NCBI GenBank assembly: GCA_022419385.1 | Contig: JAJUBI010000008.1 | Coordinates: 1,116,001 to 1,180,000 of the forward strand | DNA length: 64,000 nt | Reading direction: 5' to 3' | DNA from: Paraconiothyrium sp. Pb-2020 | Taxonomy: Eukaryota > Ascomycota > Dothideomycetes > Pleosporales > Didymosphaeriaceae | In this document: piece by piece, positions 1 through 11,039 of the stretch | How the letters are laid out: each line of letters starts with the position of its first letter | Position numbering within the stretch: the first letter of the stretch is position 1 | Notes under the pieces: model-generated | Told to the model about the DNA's origin: nothing | What the model saw: only the letters and a program-made list of their open reading frames with translations | The model's database searches: none | Made by a program: the position numbers and the translations under genes

Positions 1-690
1 GTTGAGTGTATAGATTTACCCTAGTAGTGTGAAGGGAAGGGAAACTGTTTCTGCATAGCATGGGTGGGTATAGACGGCGTATAGGCTGGGCTGCGATCTA
101 CTATTCGCGTTCGGGGGGACCCTAAGACACATCCGATAGCAATTACTGGTAGAGCATCCATGATTCACATAACATTTTGGCGGAATCGGAGGGTTACTCA
201 AGCTGAGTCCAAACTGCTCCTCGCGACTCTTCTTTCTTGCGATTCTCTAGATACACACAATCTAGGTAGTACATCTGCCTTCCTGTGGTAATTCAATTTA
301 TTACAAGCACCTACCTCGGAACATCTGTCTCTGTACATCACAACACAGTTGAGAGCTTGTCGAACGATCTTGACGTCGTGCGCAGCGTATCATTTCCACA
401 TCGAACGGACCATCGTCCGTCCTTGCTATGAACCATTATACACATCGCAATGCAACGCAATGCAATGCCAGCCCAAGCCAACGCGCAAAAAGTATGCTCA
501 TGCAAGCGCTGCTCCATGCACGTAGAAAGTCCTCCAACACATCAAAAGTGCACCGTGCAGTAGGGAATATACACAAAACCACTTCGGCCCGCCAAATCGT
601 AAATACAGACGCAGTCCCAGAAGAGTGTGCGTGAATGTGATGTGGTAATGGAATGAAGCGCTGGAGGAATCGAATGTCGTTAACCGACTA
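1..690. other. Intergenic, 3' of the CreB gene
   Basis: No reading frame here has family signal or a plausible exon structure. It contains the 3' flank of the ubiquitin protease gene that ends at 691 on the minus strand. I see no RNA gene. Confidence 0.5.
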
Positions 691-3093
691 CTACAGATGG
701 AACGTCGACTTCTTCCGTCCCAAACTGAACCTGTTCTTCTTTTCCTTTTCTCCCGGTGTGCCATGCAGCGTCTGTTCCGCTTCTGGCACGACCGGCGTAC
801 TCGGCATCTCCGGTTCGTCCTTCTTGTCCTCTTTTCCTCCCGACCAGAACTTCGGCTTATGTCTCAGACTCATACTACTGTGTCTGAACCTGCTGAGGCC
901 ACCGCCCTTGCTGATGCTACCGAGCCCATTCGCGCTTTTCTCTTTTTCATGGGTATCAGTGCCGCTATCTGTGCCGCGCTTCTTGGACTCTTCTGTTGCC
1001 GTCTCGCGCGATGCGGCGAGCGCTGCTCGCAGGTCATCCTCTTGCTTGCGGTACATGTCTCGGCGTTGAGTTTCCAGTTCCTTGCGCTTGGCTTTGGCTT
1101 GTTTTTCGAGTTCTTTCTCCATGGCTTTGCGCTCCTTCTCTTCCTTAGCTTTCTCTTTCTTGGACGCTACATTACTTTGCCGTTTGCCTAGTATTGGTAC
1201 GCTGGTCGTGATGTGATCCAGGGTGTTATTGTGGTCGGTTGTGGGGAGAGGCGGTGCTGTTGCAGCGTGGTCGAGACTCGCAAACTGGTCATCCTTCTCC
1301 ACGGTTGGTGTTGTTGCGAGATTGTGGCCGTGGCCGTGGCCGTAGCCGTTCGCGAGACCATGGCCATTCGCCTTAGGCGTGGTGACAGAGACAGGCTCGA
1401 CGTGAACCTCGGCTGCCTGCTTTGCAGCTGCCAGGCTCTCCTCCTCTTGCTCCTTCATCATCGCCTCTTCAGTCGTCTCCTGGTAGAAAAGTACGTATGC
1501 GCATGCCAGCTGGTCTTCGCCTCCAAAAAAGCGGCGCACGTACGCCTTGTCCACCGGCTCCACCATCTCATCGTCAAAAAGAAGCCAACCGCGATCCTGT
1601 TTTTTTATTATCGAGACATAATGTCCGTGATATGGGCCACCTCCGATGTGGACCACTATAGCGTAAAGCTCGTAGAGTCGATCGGGATCTTCCGCATCGT
1701 CTGTTGTATTGAATAACCGGAGGTAATATGGGTACACAACGCGATGGAAGAGCTTTTGTAACCGTTGTAGGTCTTCGGTGTACTTGAAGCGTTTGAGATG
1801 TAAGGCCAGGATCTTTGGGAGTCTCTTGATCTTCATGCGTTTTTCTGCCTCTTGCAAGCCACCGCACTTGTCGCAGTGGAATTTATTTCGTTCGCAAAGC
1901 ATTTCCTCTTCAGAAAACTTCCGTAAGCAGCTCGTTACCGATGAATGTTGTTCCAAATCCACCGATAAATCTAGGAACGCCTCATCTCGCTGGGAAGTGT
2001 TTTCGCAGGTCAAACATCGTGTCTCGGATGTAAGCGTGCCTTCGAAGAGTTCGTGCACCCAGCCGATGTTGCTTGGGGCAGTCACGTCTGCTGCGGCGTT
2101 CGATTGGGGTACGACAGCGTTAGTATCCGTGTCTTCTATCTCATGCACCCGCGTCTTCGAAAAGTGCTCCACATTCCCCACCACTTCGTTCAGCAGCAAG
2201 TTCAGGAACTCATGCGCATCTTGGTGCATCGGCGTTCGGAACATTTCGTTCTCGCGTCGTAGAATCTCTAAGAACTTGTGTGGGCTGACCACGCCGATGT
2301 GCGACCTGTGAGCTATTACTGCCTCGAATATGTCCTTTAGCGCGCTGAACAATGACTCCGACATGCCATAGGCCTTAGAATTCTCATAGTCCATGCTTAG
2401 CACCGGGCCCGCCGCCAATGCCTGCTTTTTCTTGTACTCGGGCGAATCTTTGTTGTCCTCTGGCTTCGGAGGTTGGCCCGGGTTTAAGGTACCGCCGGGC
2501 GTGATTGCGGGCTTTCTTGGGGAAGCGGTAGCGGGTGTCGAGAAGGAATTCCTCCCTTTCGGGGAGAGAGTCGAGTTTTGCGCATTTGCGTCGGGAGAAA
2601 GGTTGGTGTTCAGCCGCGGTAATGGTCCTGTTGCTGGTCTTTCGAGAGCTTCTGGCGGGGATCTGGAAGGGAAGTTGATGACTTGTTCTCGGAACGGTAC
2701 CGAGTAGTAGAGACATTGCACAATGGAGTTGCAGTAGCTGGCAATGTGTGAGTTTGGCCATGCCAGAGGGTGTGAGTAGAGTGCTATTACCATGTGCTTC
2801 CAAACTGTGGGCGCAATTAGTAACCAGGTCGCGGGGAAGGGCGCATAGGTCTACGTACATTTTCGAAACCAAAGAACTTGTCGCTGCCATCGGCGCGTAC
2901 AGGGCCGGCGTCCTGTAGCAGCTTCTCGAGGGGCGTCAACTGTGGGGCATTCGGGTCCTTCTTCGCTGGAGGCGCGCTCGAAGCTGGACTGGCGGGTCCC
3001 TACGAAGTATCAGCCATTGTTGCACGGCGCACACATGCAGGAGCACGCGTTACTCACAGTGCCAGCCTTCAGCCGCCCGAAGAACGAAGTCAT
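691..3093 (-). CDS. creB: CreB/UBP9-13-type ubiquitin carboxyl-terminal hydrolase (USP family)
   Basis: Removes ubiquitin from target proteins; the Aspergillus relative CreB acts with WD40 protein CreC in carbon catabolite control. Exons on the minus strand: 3093-3058, 2999-2859, 2804-2791 (14 nt), 2737-691; introns of 58, 54 and 53 nt all GT-AG, total 745 aa. The phases join to a Cys box reading FGSTCYCNS, so catalytic Cys64 (codon TG|C) is split between the micro-exon and the last exon. Other landmarks: QDAHEF box near residue 240, zinc ribbon CxxC pairs near 305/308 and 352/355, LHLKRF, catalytic His436 in HGHY and Asp near 452. The C-terminal 250 residues are charged, coiled-coil-like ([16 protein letters not shown]) and low complexity, as in CreB. 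The start MTSFFGRLK is the only ATG giving a joined frame. The Cys box has Ser where many relatives have Asn (GNTC). Confidence 0.93.
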
Positions 3094-4108
3094 GGCGGGG
3101 GGAAGGGTTGAGCCGCGGGCGAGGGTGGAGCGGAGGTGGAGGCGAGGCGGCGGGCGTGCCTTCTACGCCGGGGTTTGCGGCAGGTGCTGCTGGCGGTGGG
3201 ACGGAAGGAGCGTTGGGGAAGGACCCAAGCGTCGCCAGCTCTTCGCGATCATGGAGAAAGATGGGGAGACGGACGGCATGCGGCAGAGCGAAGTCCAGAA
3301 GGCTGTTTGGTCCGTGGCTAAGAATACGCCCCGGGGCGCGCGACATTCCAAGCGAACGGGTAGCGGTTCTGCTTTAGCAGCTAGGCCGACCCCAAATGGT
3401 GGGTTCCCTCCGGCGGGTTCTCTCCGCTTGCTGGACGGCAGCCCAGTCGGCACCCGGCACCCGGCACCCGTCACCAGGCACCACGCTGGGACGGCCATGG
3501 TTCATGGTGCAGTCGTCGTTGCTGCAGCCCTACTGTCGCCAGCACACCGATCGCCCCAGCACAAACGGCGGCAGTTTGCTGCTTTTCTGGAGGCCTTGCC
3601 GCCGCAGCATGTGGAGGAGGATCGAGGGCCCAAGGCTAAAGTCCCACCACTCATGCACGCCCTCCACGCAATCCATCGCACGCATGTGGCGCGGCTGCTA
3701 GCACGAACGGCCCTTTTGCTTCTTCAGGGCTCGCACATCACGCGACAAGGCACACCCGCAACGTGCGCTGTTGTGCACCACTGGCTCCATTGCTCTACAA
3801 GACGTACAACTACATGCGGCGGCGTACTGGTATAATGCTATCCTCACGCGCGCGGGGCAAAAGCGCCCCTCGCATTCGCACCATGGACCGTGATGCACGT
3901 CACACCGTCATGGCATGCATGCATGCTCGAGTCCGCCCGCCCGACTCGACCCGGAATGTCTTAGAGAACCTTGCGCCGTACAAGAAACATGCTCAATAGA
4001 ATACATCAACACCCCTCAACACCCGATGCCCTGGGTATGTTTGACGCCCCGCAGTAAATGCAATGTGAACGGCCCAACAAATACAGTAGAAGAAGTGAAA
4101 GTCGTCGT
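3094..4108. other. Intergenic, GC-rich promoter side of creB and 3' flank of lsd1
   Basis: About 1 kb between the creB start and the lsd1 stop. Several long open frames exist only because the region is GC-rich; none has family signal. It holds three perfect tandem copies of GGCACCC at 3449-3469. Confidence 0.5.
3449..3469. repeat. (GGCACCC)3 tandem repeat
   Basis: Three perfect 7-bp units, with imperfect ones just after (gtcacc, aggcacc). Non-coding. Confidence 0.7.
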
Positions 4109-7100
4109 CTATAGTCGTCGCATCCGCTTCGCTGCTCCGAGCTCGATCGCGGTACGGCCGTTAAGGATAGTGTCTTCGCTGCCATTCGGTGGAGGATGCG
4201 CTTGGATGTACTCTCGCCGGATCCGTGCTGCCTCCTCGTCCCATTTGGCCACCCGATCCTTAAAAGTTGCTGCACTCGCTGCAGCGTCATCTTTCGCGCT
4301 CTGTGTCTGGTCCAAATACGGTTTCTTGATGTCCTCACTGTCTGTTCGCCATCTGAGACCGAGCGCGGTGCGGATCTCGGTCTTCGAAGCTTTCGCGTGA
4401 GGATCGCCGGTAGCAGCTCTCTTCTTCTCGTCGCATTCTGTCTTACAGGTGTACCAATAGTCCTTCGTGTAGAGCAGGAAAGGGTTAACGCCGGCACGTC
4501 CGGGCTTGAGAGGGCGTTCACCCAGCTTTTCGAGGATCTCTCCTATGATCGAAGCCTCGTAATCCTCGTTTTGCTTTGAATCAAGCTTTCTGGGCTGTGG
4601 CTCGACCCATTCTTGCTCGACTTTGCGTTTTGGCTCTGTCGTCAACGTAGGGTAGCCCACCGGTTGTTCGGGTTTCGCCTTCTTCTCTACGAGCGGGCTA
4701 GGAACCTTGATAGGCCCGATCATTGACTCTACCACTTCAGCGGCAGCGCGTAAGCCGGACAAGTATGCGCCGTGCACTGTTGCAGGATGTGTACCACAGG
4801 TAGCTTCGCCAGCAAAGTGCAACGGACCATGAGGCCGGGCCATAACATCATAGTCGCCTGCTTGGGTCTGTGGTCCCACGAACGAATAGCTTCCGCGAGC
4901 AAAAGGATCCCTGCGCCAGCGTGTGACGATCGTCTCACTCGGAAGTGGTACGTGGCTAGGAGCGAACATCTTGTCCAGGCGATCAGTGACCTCCTTGACA
5001 AGTTGATCATTCGAAGTTGCCTCCGCATAGTGAGCTGCTTCTCCGGCCATGAGAGCAACCAGTGTGGGCTTGCCGCTGGTTTTGATACAGTTCCAGAAAA
5101 GGTAATATCGACCTCTGCGTCGAGCATAGTCTTCTGGATTAAGACTTGCCTGGTGTTCTGCCTCATTCAATAAACCGAACATATCGCGATCGGGTTCCCA
5201 GAACGCATGGTCGTATACTAATATGACCTGACCACATGTTAGAGAGACTCTAATCGCCGGTTCCATTCCGTACATACCTTATTGAGGAGTCCGAAGCCCA
5301 TGCGTTCTATCACTTCCTGCTTCCAGTCCGGCAGCGGAGGTTGGAAAGTGATAGAACCAGACTTCAAAACGCCAAGTGGAGTTGTGAGTACGAGCTGATC
5401 TGCCTCCAATACCTCGCCATTGGTACATTCGACCCTCACAGCCTTGCCAATCCCCCTTTCGTCGAGATTGTAGCGCACAGATTTTAGCACCGTTTTGAAG
5501 CGAACGTCTAGTTTGGTCGGGCACTGCCATAGTCCGCGCGGCACCTGCTGATAACCTCCAATGATTTCGGTGTGTTGGCCCTCAAACTCGTTCCCGATAT
5601 CCTGATCCCATCCACTAAGACTCAATTGGTTGACGCTTGCAGCGTTAGCGTATTCGAGGTTTGCATGATGCCAATTCAGAAGCCGGAGGTCTCTTGGTCG
5701 TATATCTAGTACTTTTTGATACTGTTTGATACCCTCATCCATCGTCTGTCCTAGTGTTGGGTATGCAGATGCTTTGGCGATGGAATCCAATTCCAAAAAC
5801 TGAATGACTGGAGCATCAGCTTTCACAGACCAGCCCATGTTCTTGATAGCTTGTGTGGCGGAGATATTCGGATTAAAGCCTGCGCTGAGCTGGTATGCTC
5901 GGCCAGCCAGCTTTTCAACCCCAGTCGATGGCTTTTCTTCTGTCGTTGATGCTGTCGTCTTCGCGTGCGCAGGCAAGGGCGCGGCGGAGTGTTCGAGTTC
6001 GGCAATGGTTGCTTCGTTGTTATCGCTCGGTTCGCGTCCGAACGATATAAGATTCCGATCGCCTTCGACTGTACGGAAAGGCGCAGGTTTATTGCGATAG
6101 ACGCTCGCACGTTCTAAAACGTCATTATACAGCTTCTCCACGAGCAGATCTTGGCTCCTCTCCACAACTGTACCGTCATAATCGTACAGTATAGTATTGT
6201 CGCGCAATCCGTGATATGGTATTCCTAATTGTCCGCGGATGATGGCGTTCAGCGGATTACCATGTTCGAAACCTGTGACAATCTGCGCGCCCATCTCAGC
6301 AGTACAACGATGTCCAGGTGGTAGAGTCGATCCGGTTTGGTTGAGGAATGGATGCGAATACACCCGACCCCCAATGCGTGGTCGACCTTCTAATACAATG
6401 ACTCTCGGAGGTTGTTCGCCATCATTGACCCACGAATCGCCAAGCTGAGCGAACAGGGCTTCCAGATGCCGCGCGCATCCAAGGCCAGACATGCCAGCAC
6501 CCACAACAATGATTGTTCGCCTTGGACCTCGTTTGACTTTAGTAGATGGTACGGTAGTAGCAGTGTTCGGAACTTCGACGCAGCCGAAATTGATGTAACC
6601 ATTCCGCATGAGCCATGCGTATGCAATTTTGGCTAGATTGAAGTAACGTTTATCTCGTGCGCAGCCAACAGCTTCTTCCAAGCTTACATACACCATTGGA
6701 TTCTTAGTCCAGAGGCGAAGTATTGCATTGCGAACATTGAGATAGATGGTAACTTGCGCGTGAGTAACATGGTTCCGTAATAGCTGATATTCCCCGGGAT
6801 GGAGGGCGAATGGATTGAGTCGTGAGCTTTCGGCTGCCAATATGCATTGTCTTCCGAACTCCCCCCAAGAGAGTGCAGCCGGAATAGAGCTGTTCGCTTT
6901 AAACTCAGCTGGCTTGCCTTTGGCTGGGCTAAATATTCGTGCTTGACGCAGGCTGTCACGTTTCTGCGACTGAGGAAGCTCAGGCGTAGTTGAGGTTTTT
7001 GGTGTTCCATTAAGGGATCGAGGGGTCATTGCCATTGAGACTGGAGTGCGTGGCGTATTCTTGGATAGGTTCATAGTGGTGTCCGGTATGGAGCCCCTAA

Positions 7101-7530
7101 CGTGTGCATGCAAGTCTTGTCCATTGACCTTTGTGATCTTGTTCTGATGGAATTCGCAGGCGCTTTCGCTCGTTTCTGATGTTCGAAGCGGATGGGGATG
7201 GTGAAGATGTAACTTGGAGACGTGAGTGCCGTCGTAACCGTGACCGTTGGTATATCCACTTGACGCGGAGCTATCGCGTTCATCTCTGCCATTAACATGA
7301 CCCCCGCTTGATTCAGACATATCATGAGTATCCACATGGTGCACGGACAATGTCGTTGATTCGGTATATTGTAGGTTTTCAAGCGTCGCCGGCATGACTG
7401 TAGAGCCATCGTGTCTCACACCATCGTGGGTCAGCGGCATCGACAAAATACCATTCTGTGCATCGCCGAAGAGATAGTGACTATCATCGAGCCCATCCGC
7501 ATCGGTCATGGCGGCGAGCGACGAGTACAT
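4109..7530 (-). CDS. lsd1: LSD1/KDM1-type lysine-specific histone demethylase with C-terminal HMG box
   Basis: FAD-dependent demethylase expected to act on mono/dimethyl H3 lysines in the nucleus. Two exons on the minus strand, 7530-5278 and 5227-4109, 50-nt intron (gtatgt...cag), phase 0, 1123 aa. Order of domains: disordered N-terminus (1-215), SWIRM domain (about 220-322, with YLNVRNAILRLW and AYAWLMRNGYINFG), amine-oxidase FAD loop VVGAGMSGLGCARHL (about 340), second amine-oxidase half, FAD-contact HFAGEATCGTHPATVHGAYL (about 887-907), and an HMG box (about 992-1090, NPFLLYTKDYW). The FAD-contacting lysine equivalent to human Lys661 (LLNKVIL) is present and is the codon right at the exon junction. 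An ATG at 7530 is used; the frame is open a little further 5' but without ATG. Long insertions in the first amine-oxidase half (around residues 480-540) are Thr/Glu-rich. Budding yeast lacks this gene; filamentous fungi keep it. Confidence 0.93.
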
Positions 7531-9026
7531 TGTGGCTGATGGAACGGCATGTGAATTGATAGTGGCCACTGCTGGATTGAAGACAACAATGGCCTATGCA
7601 CATCGGCGTGGAAAAATGGAAGAAAGGCCGCGGCGCGCCGTGCGGCTGGTTGGAGCATGGATCTCCTGTCTTGGTTCTGTGAACGATGAGTGGTTCGATG
7701 GGTGAGGGAGCAGGACGATGGCTTGCTCTCAGATTCGAACTTCCACGCTAGCCGTGTTTGGCCTTGCAAAGCCGTCTTCCGGTCCCTGCGCGTTCGAACT
7801 GCCCATCCCATCTGCCTATCACTTACCTGCCTCATCTTCAACCGGGTCGCAATCGTCTCTGAAGAGTGAACACGTTCATTTCTAGTTCTTCGCTAAACAC
7901 ATAAAGCAGTAATGGGGTTAACATAAGGCCGCACCGGGTCACTGAGGGCTTGCCCCACCCGAAGAAACAACAGTAATATCACGCTCGCCCAACGTTGGAT
8001 GATCTCCTGCAAGATCAGGCTATCGAGGGAACGAAGTACAGATGGAAGTCAGATACTATAACGAGCATGAGGCTGTGATAGATGGATAACGAGGTGCTAC
8101 TGCTTCTGAACGATCGTAGAGTAACATATAAGGGCAACACCATCTCGCTTACAGCTCAATCTGCTTGTATCCGGGCGAGCGATCATGTCGCCAAGGTATC
8201 ATGCTCCCACCCAGACCCACAGACCTTGAAGCTGATGCTGATTAGACCAAGTGTTCGGTACGTTTCAATATCTTTCATCGAAGTAACCGATCGTCTTTCT
8301 ATGGTCGTGGCAGCTGTAGCATATATGGTTCATTGAACGTCGAAACATTTCGCCGACAGTGAAACTGCTCTGGGACTCGGTGCGGATAATTCACGGGCAG
8401 CTTTGGACGCAGCGAGCGGTGTATCCGCCAAGGGTCACAGTGGCACTATTCGGCCTCCACGCATAACCTGGTCGAAGGCATGCGGGCTACCCAAGGCGAT
8501 CAAACCTTCATAAGCTCTTCGCGTATCGCGCGGTACGCGAAGCTTCTTGCGAAAGCACTAGCTGCATATAATACCAGGGTTGCAGCCGGATGCGCTTGCA
8601 CTCCATAGTTGCTTGAAATCCAGAGAAACATCAAAGCCATATGTACTATTTCCCAATCGTGATGTAGCTAGCATTGCACAATCACTGACTATCAGCGAGT
8701 GTTCTGCACCATGGTAGCATTGCCGCTGGAGAACTTTCCAGTCTCAGTACAATTTTGATGGCTCGGATGATGGCTACAGTGAGTGTCAGAGACCGATACC
8801 CAATCTTAAATCCTTATAGATTACGCGCATTGATTTTCTATCGGCACCCTTCTTATAAATCTATTTTCGCTTGGCTAAACCCTCTAATACAAAGTTCAAG
8901 TGCCGCTACCTCCGAGGTCCGATGCGCTTGGGCCAGTTTCGTTCTCCACGCGCCCATCTGCCAACTGCGGAGCTCCACTGTTCAACAAACAAACAACCGC
9001 GACGATATATTCTCGCAGGCCCAACG
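7531..9026. other. Intergenic, divergent promoter region of lsd1 and lcl3
   Basis: 1.5 kb between two divergently transcribed genes. Small open frames have no family signal. It should hold the 5' leaders and promoters of both neighbours; I found no RNA gene or transposon relic. Confidence 0.5.
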
Positions 9027-9919
9027 ATGCCATGGCCCTGGTCGGGCGACGATGATGATGACGACGAGGAGAAGACCAATGTCTCCGCCCGCATTGCAAA
9101 GCTCAGGTCAGATGATTGGGCGAATGCGCTCACTGATCCTGCGACAATTGGCACATCGCTTGCGTTGACAGCATCCACTGTAGCGGCTCTACGATTCTAC
9201 AAATCCTACTTGCGCCGCATACCAAGCGTAAACCATATCAAGCCAAATTACTTTCGACGAAGAAGCCTATTCGGTCAAGTCACCAGTGTCGGTGATGCAG
9301 ATAATTTCAGGCTGTTCCACACACCGGGTGGGAGATTAGCTGGATGGGGTTGGATACCCTGGAAGAAAGTACCCACGACGCGCGAAGGCCTGACAAAGAA
9401 TACTGTATGTCACATGTTGCAACATCCGCTACAATACTTAATTTTTTTGTTCCCTCATACTAATGGTCATAGATTCACGTCCGCATTGCTGGTGTGGATG
9501 CACCCGAACTGGCTCACTGGGGTAGAGAAGCACAGCCGTATTCCCAAGAAGCGCTAGATTGGCTCACAGCATACATTCAAAACCGCCGTGTTCGAGTGCA
9601 CATATTCAGACGCGACCAGTACGACAGGGTAGTGGCTCAGGTCACTGTTCGCAGGTGGTTTCGTAACAGAGATGTCGGGCTAGAGATGTTGAGGAATGGA
9701 CTAGCTACTGTCTATGAAGCGAAGACAGGGTCTGAGTTTGGAACGTGCGAACAAAAGTACCGTGACGCCCAGAAGAAGGCTGAAGAGCAAAAGGTCGGCA
9801 TGTGGACGAAGCCAAATCTCCTAGGACGATTGAGAGGCGAAACTGTGAAGAAGGCAGAAACGCCAAGGGAATACAAACAGAGGCATACGGCAGCTGAGAA
9901 GCAGAAGAAGACAGGGTGA
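9027..9919 (+). CDS. lcl3: Lcl3-type membrane-anchored thermonuclease-like endonuclease
   Basis: Staphylococcal-nuclease-fold protein, in fungi anchored in the mitochondrial or ER membrane; exact substrate unknown. Exons 9027-9404 and 9473-9919, 68-nt intron with a good branch site (ctaatg) and tag acceptor, phase 0, 274 aa. N-terminus [13 protein letters not shown] is very acidic; a short hydrophobic anchor follows (about residues 45-60, [18 protein letters not shown]). The SNase core runs from about 85: [14 protein letters not shown], then after the intron the catalytic strand [35 protein letters not shown] and the helix with [19 protein letters not shown]. Catalytic-type residues Arg (VRIAG), Asp-x-Glu (DAPE) and the later Arg (FRRDQYDR) are visible. 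Basic tail at the C-terminus. Length is normal for the family. Confidence 0.9.
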
Positions 9920-11039
9920 TGGCAGTATTCGGGACACACGGGGATTGAACCGTACAGTCATACCTGCAAGATAGGCGGCGGTCATAGCGCCCGTTCCGAT
10001 CAACATACCGTAACGGTATATTTCGCGATCGAAGGAGAAGGCCGCCGTGGAGAAACAGGACCATAATACCTTCACATGTGTATATTGCCGGGTGTAGGCC
10101 TTGAACATATTATACACGTGGGATAGAGATGCTATTTAGAAATACAGAATTGACTAGCTGAGGCGTAACACGCTCTGCTAGGAGCTCGGTCAGGGCCAGA
10201 TCAATGTCAGGAAGGATGTGTCGAAGTCGAGTCATCGAGACCCAAGTCCATGCTCCTTCAGCTGATGTCAAAGCGTGAGACATCGACGTCGAAGTATATA
10301 AATCGAATAGTATACCCATGAACTGGGAAGTCCCCATACATGGTTCGTGTACGTGATCTACGTTTGGTGGTGACACGGGCTTGGCCTGGCGCTCCGCATC
10401 GTTTGAGTCAGATAGAGAAATTTGCGCGCGGCTTGTGACGGACTGTAGATCTAGCTGCGAGCCTGTGAATGACTAGAAGCTCAGGCCAATCTCATGCAGT
10501 GTGACGATGGTACAGACCCGTTTAGATTTTTTTCGTCCCAAGCACGTACTGGCGCCGGTTATCGGTCCTCCGCGTTGTAGAGCTCGAATGTAGAAATCGT
10601 ACGATACAGTGATACGGAGTGTCCGTGGCTGTGATATCCTAATGTTACATCTTCTACACATAGTTCAAGATACGTCAACATGATGCACACCATGAAGTTA
10701 TTATCGTGTTCTCGCGCGTCGAGCAAATGGCATCGTCGCTGACCGCCTTCGATAGCCCCAGATGCCCTTATCGGAACCAAGCCATCGGCCCGACGCCCCC
10801 AGGGCTCAGCGAATCACTGCAAAGGCGCGACAGCTATCCTCCCCGCAAAATAAATTTCACGAACACCTCTTGAAGGTGCATTCTGACTCTTCACAACAGA
10901 GCTCAAGCTTCAGCGACTTCCAATTGCACCAGGAGGCTTTGGACCAGCCTATTGCCCGCGCAGCTGCTGCCTCTGTCCCTTCCGCGCGGCCTCAATAGAG
11001 CTTTACCCTTCAAGCTTCACTGGTGCTTGACCGCCTGCC
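9920..11039. other. Intergenic, promoter of the carbamoyl-phosphate synthase gene
   Basis: 1.1 kb with no gene I can support. A minus-strand open frame near 9960-10117 contains a hydrophobic, transmembrane-like stretch but no ATG-led gene model with a recognisable family. A consensus Gcn4/CpcA site sits at 10404 (separate entry). Confidence 0.45.
10404..10410. promoter_or_regulatory. TGAGTCA, candidate CpcA/Gcn4 binding site
   Basis: The sequence shows the exact 7-bp consensus TGA(C/G)TCA 630 bp upstream of the arginine-specific carbamoyl-phosphate synthase start; a half-like TGACTC lies at about 10884. Cross-pathway control of arginine genes by Gcn4/CPC1/CpcA is established in yeasts and filamentous fungi. 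That this copy works is inference. Confidence 0.4.

Noticed and set aside
2942..3835. 297-codon plus-strand open frame over the creB start region
   Set aside because: GC-rich shadow; composition is Arg/Pro/Ala without motifs and it overlaps the well-supported first exons of creB on the other strand.
9940..9975. GGTTCAATCCCC-like T-arm on the minus strand, a possible tRNA end
   Set aside because: The stem next to the T-loop does not pair over five bases and no matching acceptor or anticodon arm is found upstream.
9821..10117. Minus-strand frame with a hydrophobic helix near the lcl3 3' end
   Set aside because: Overlaps the lcl3 coding exon and has no recognisable family or supported intron set.
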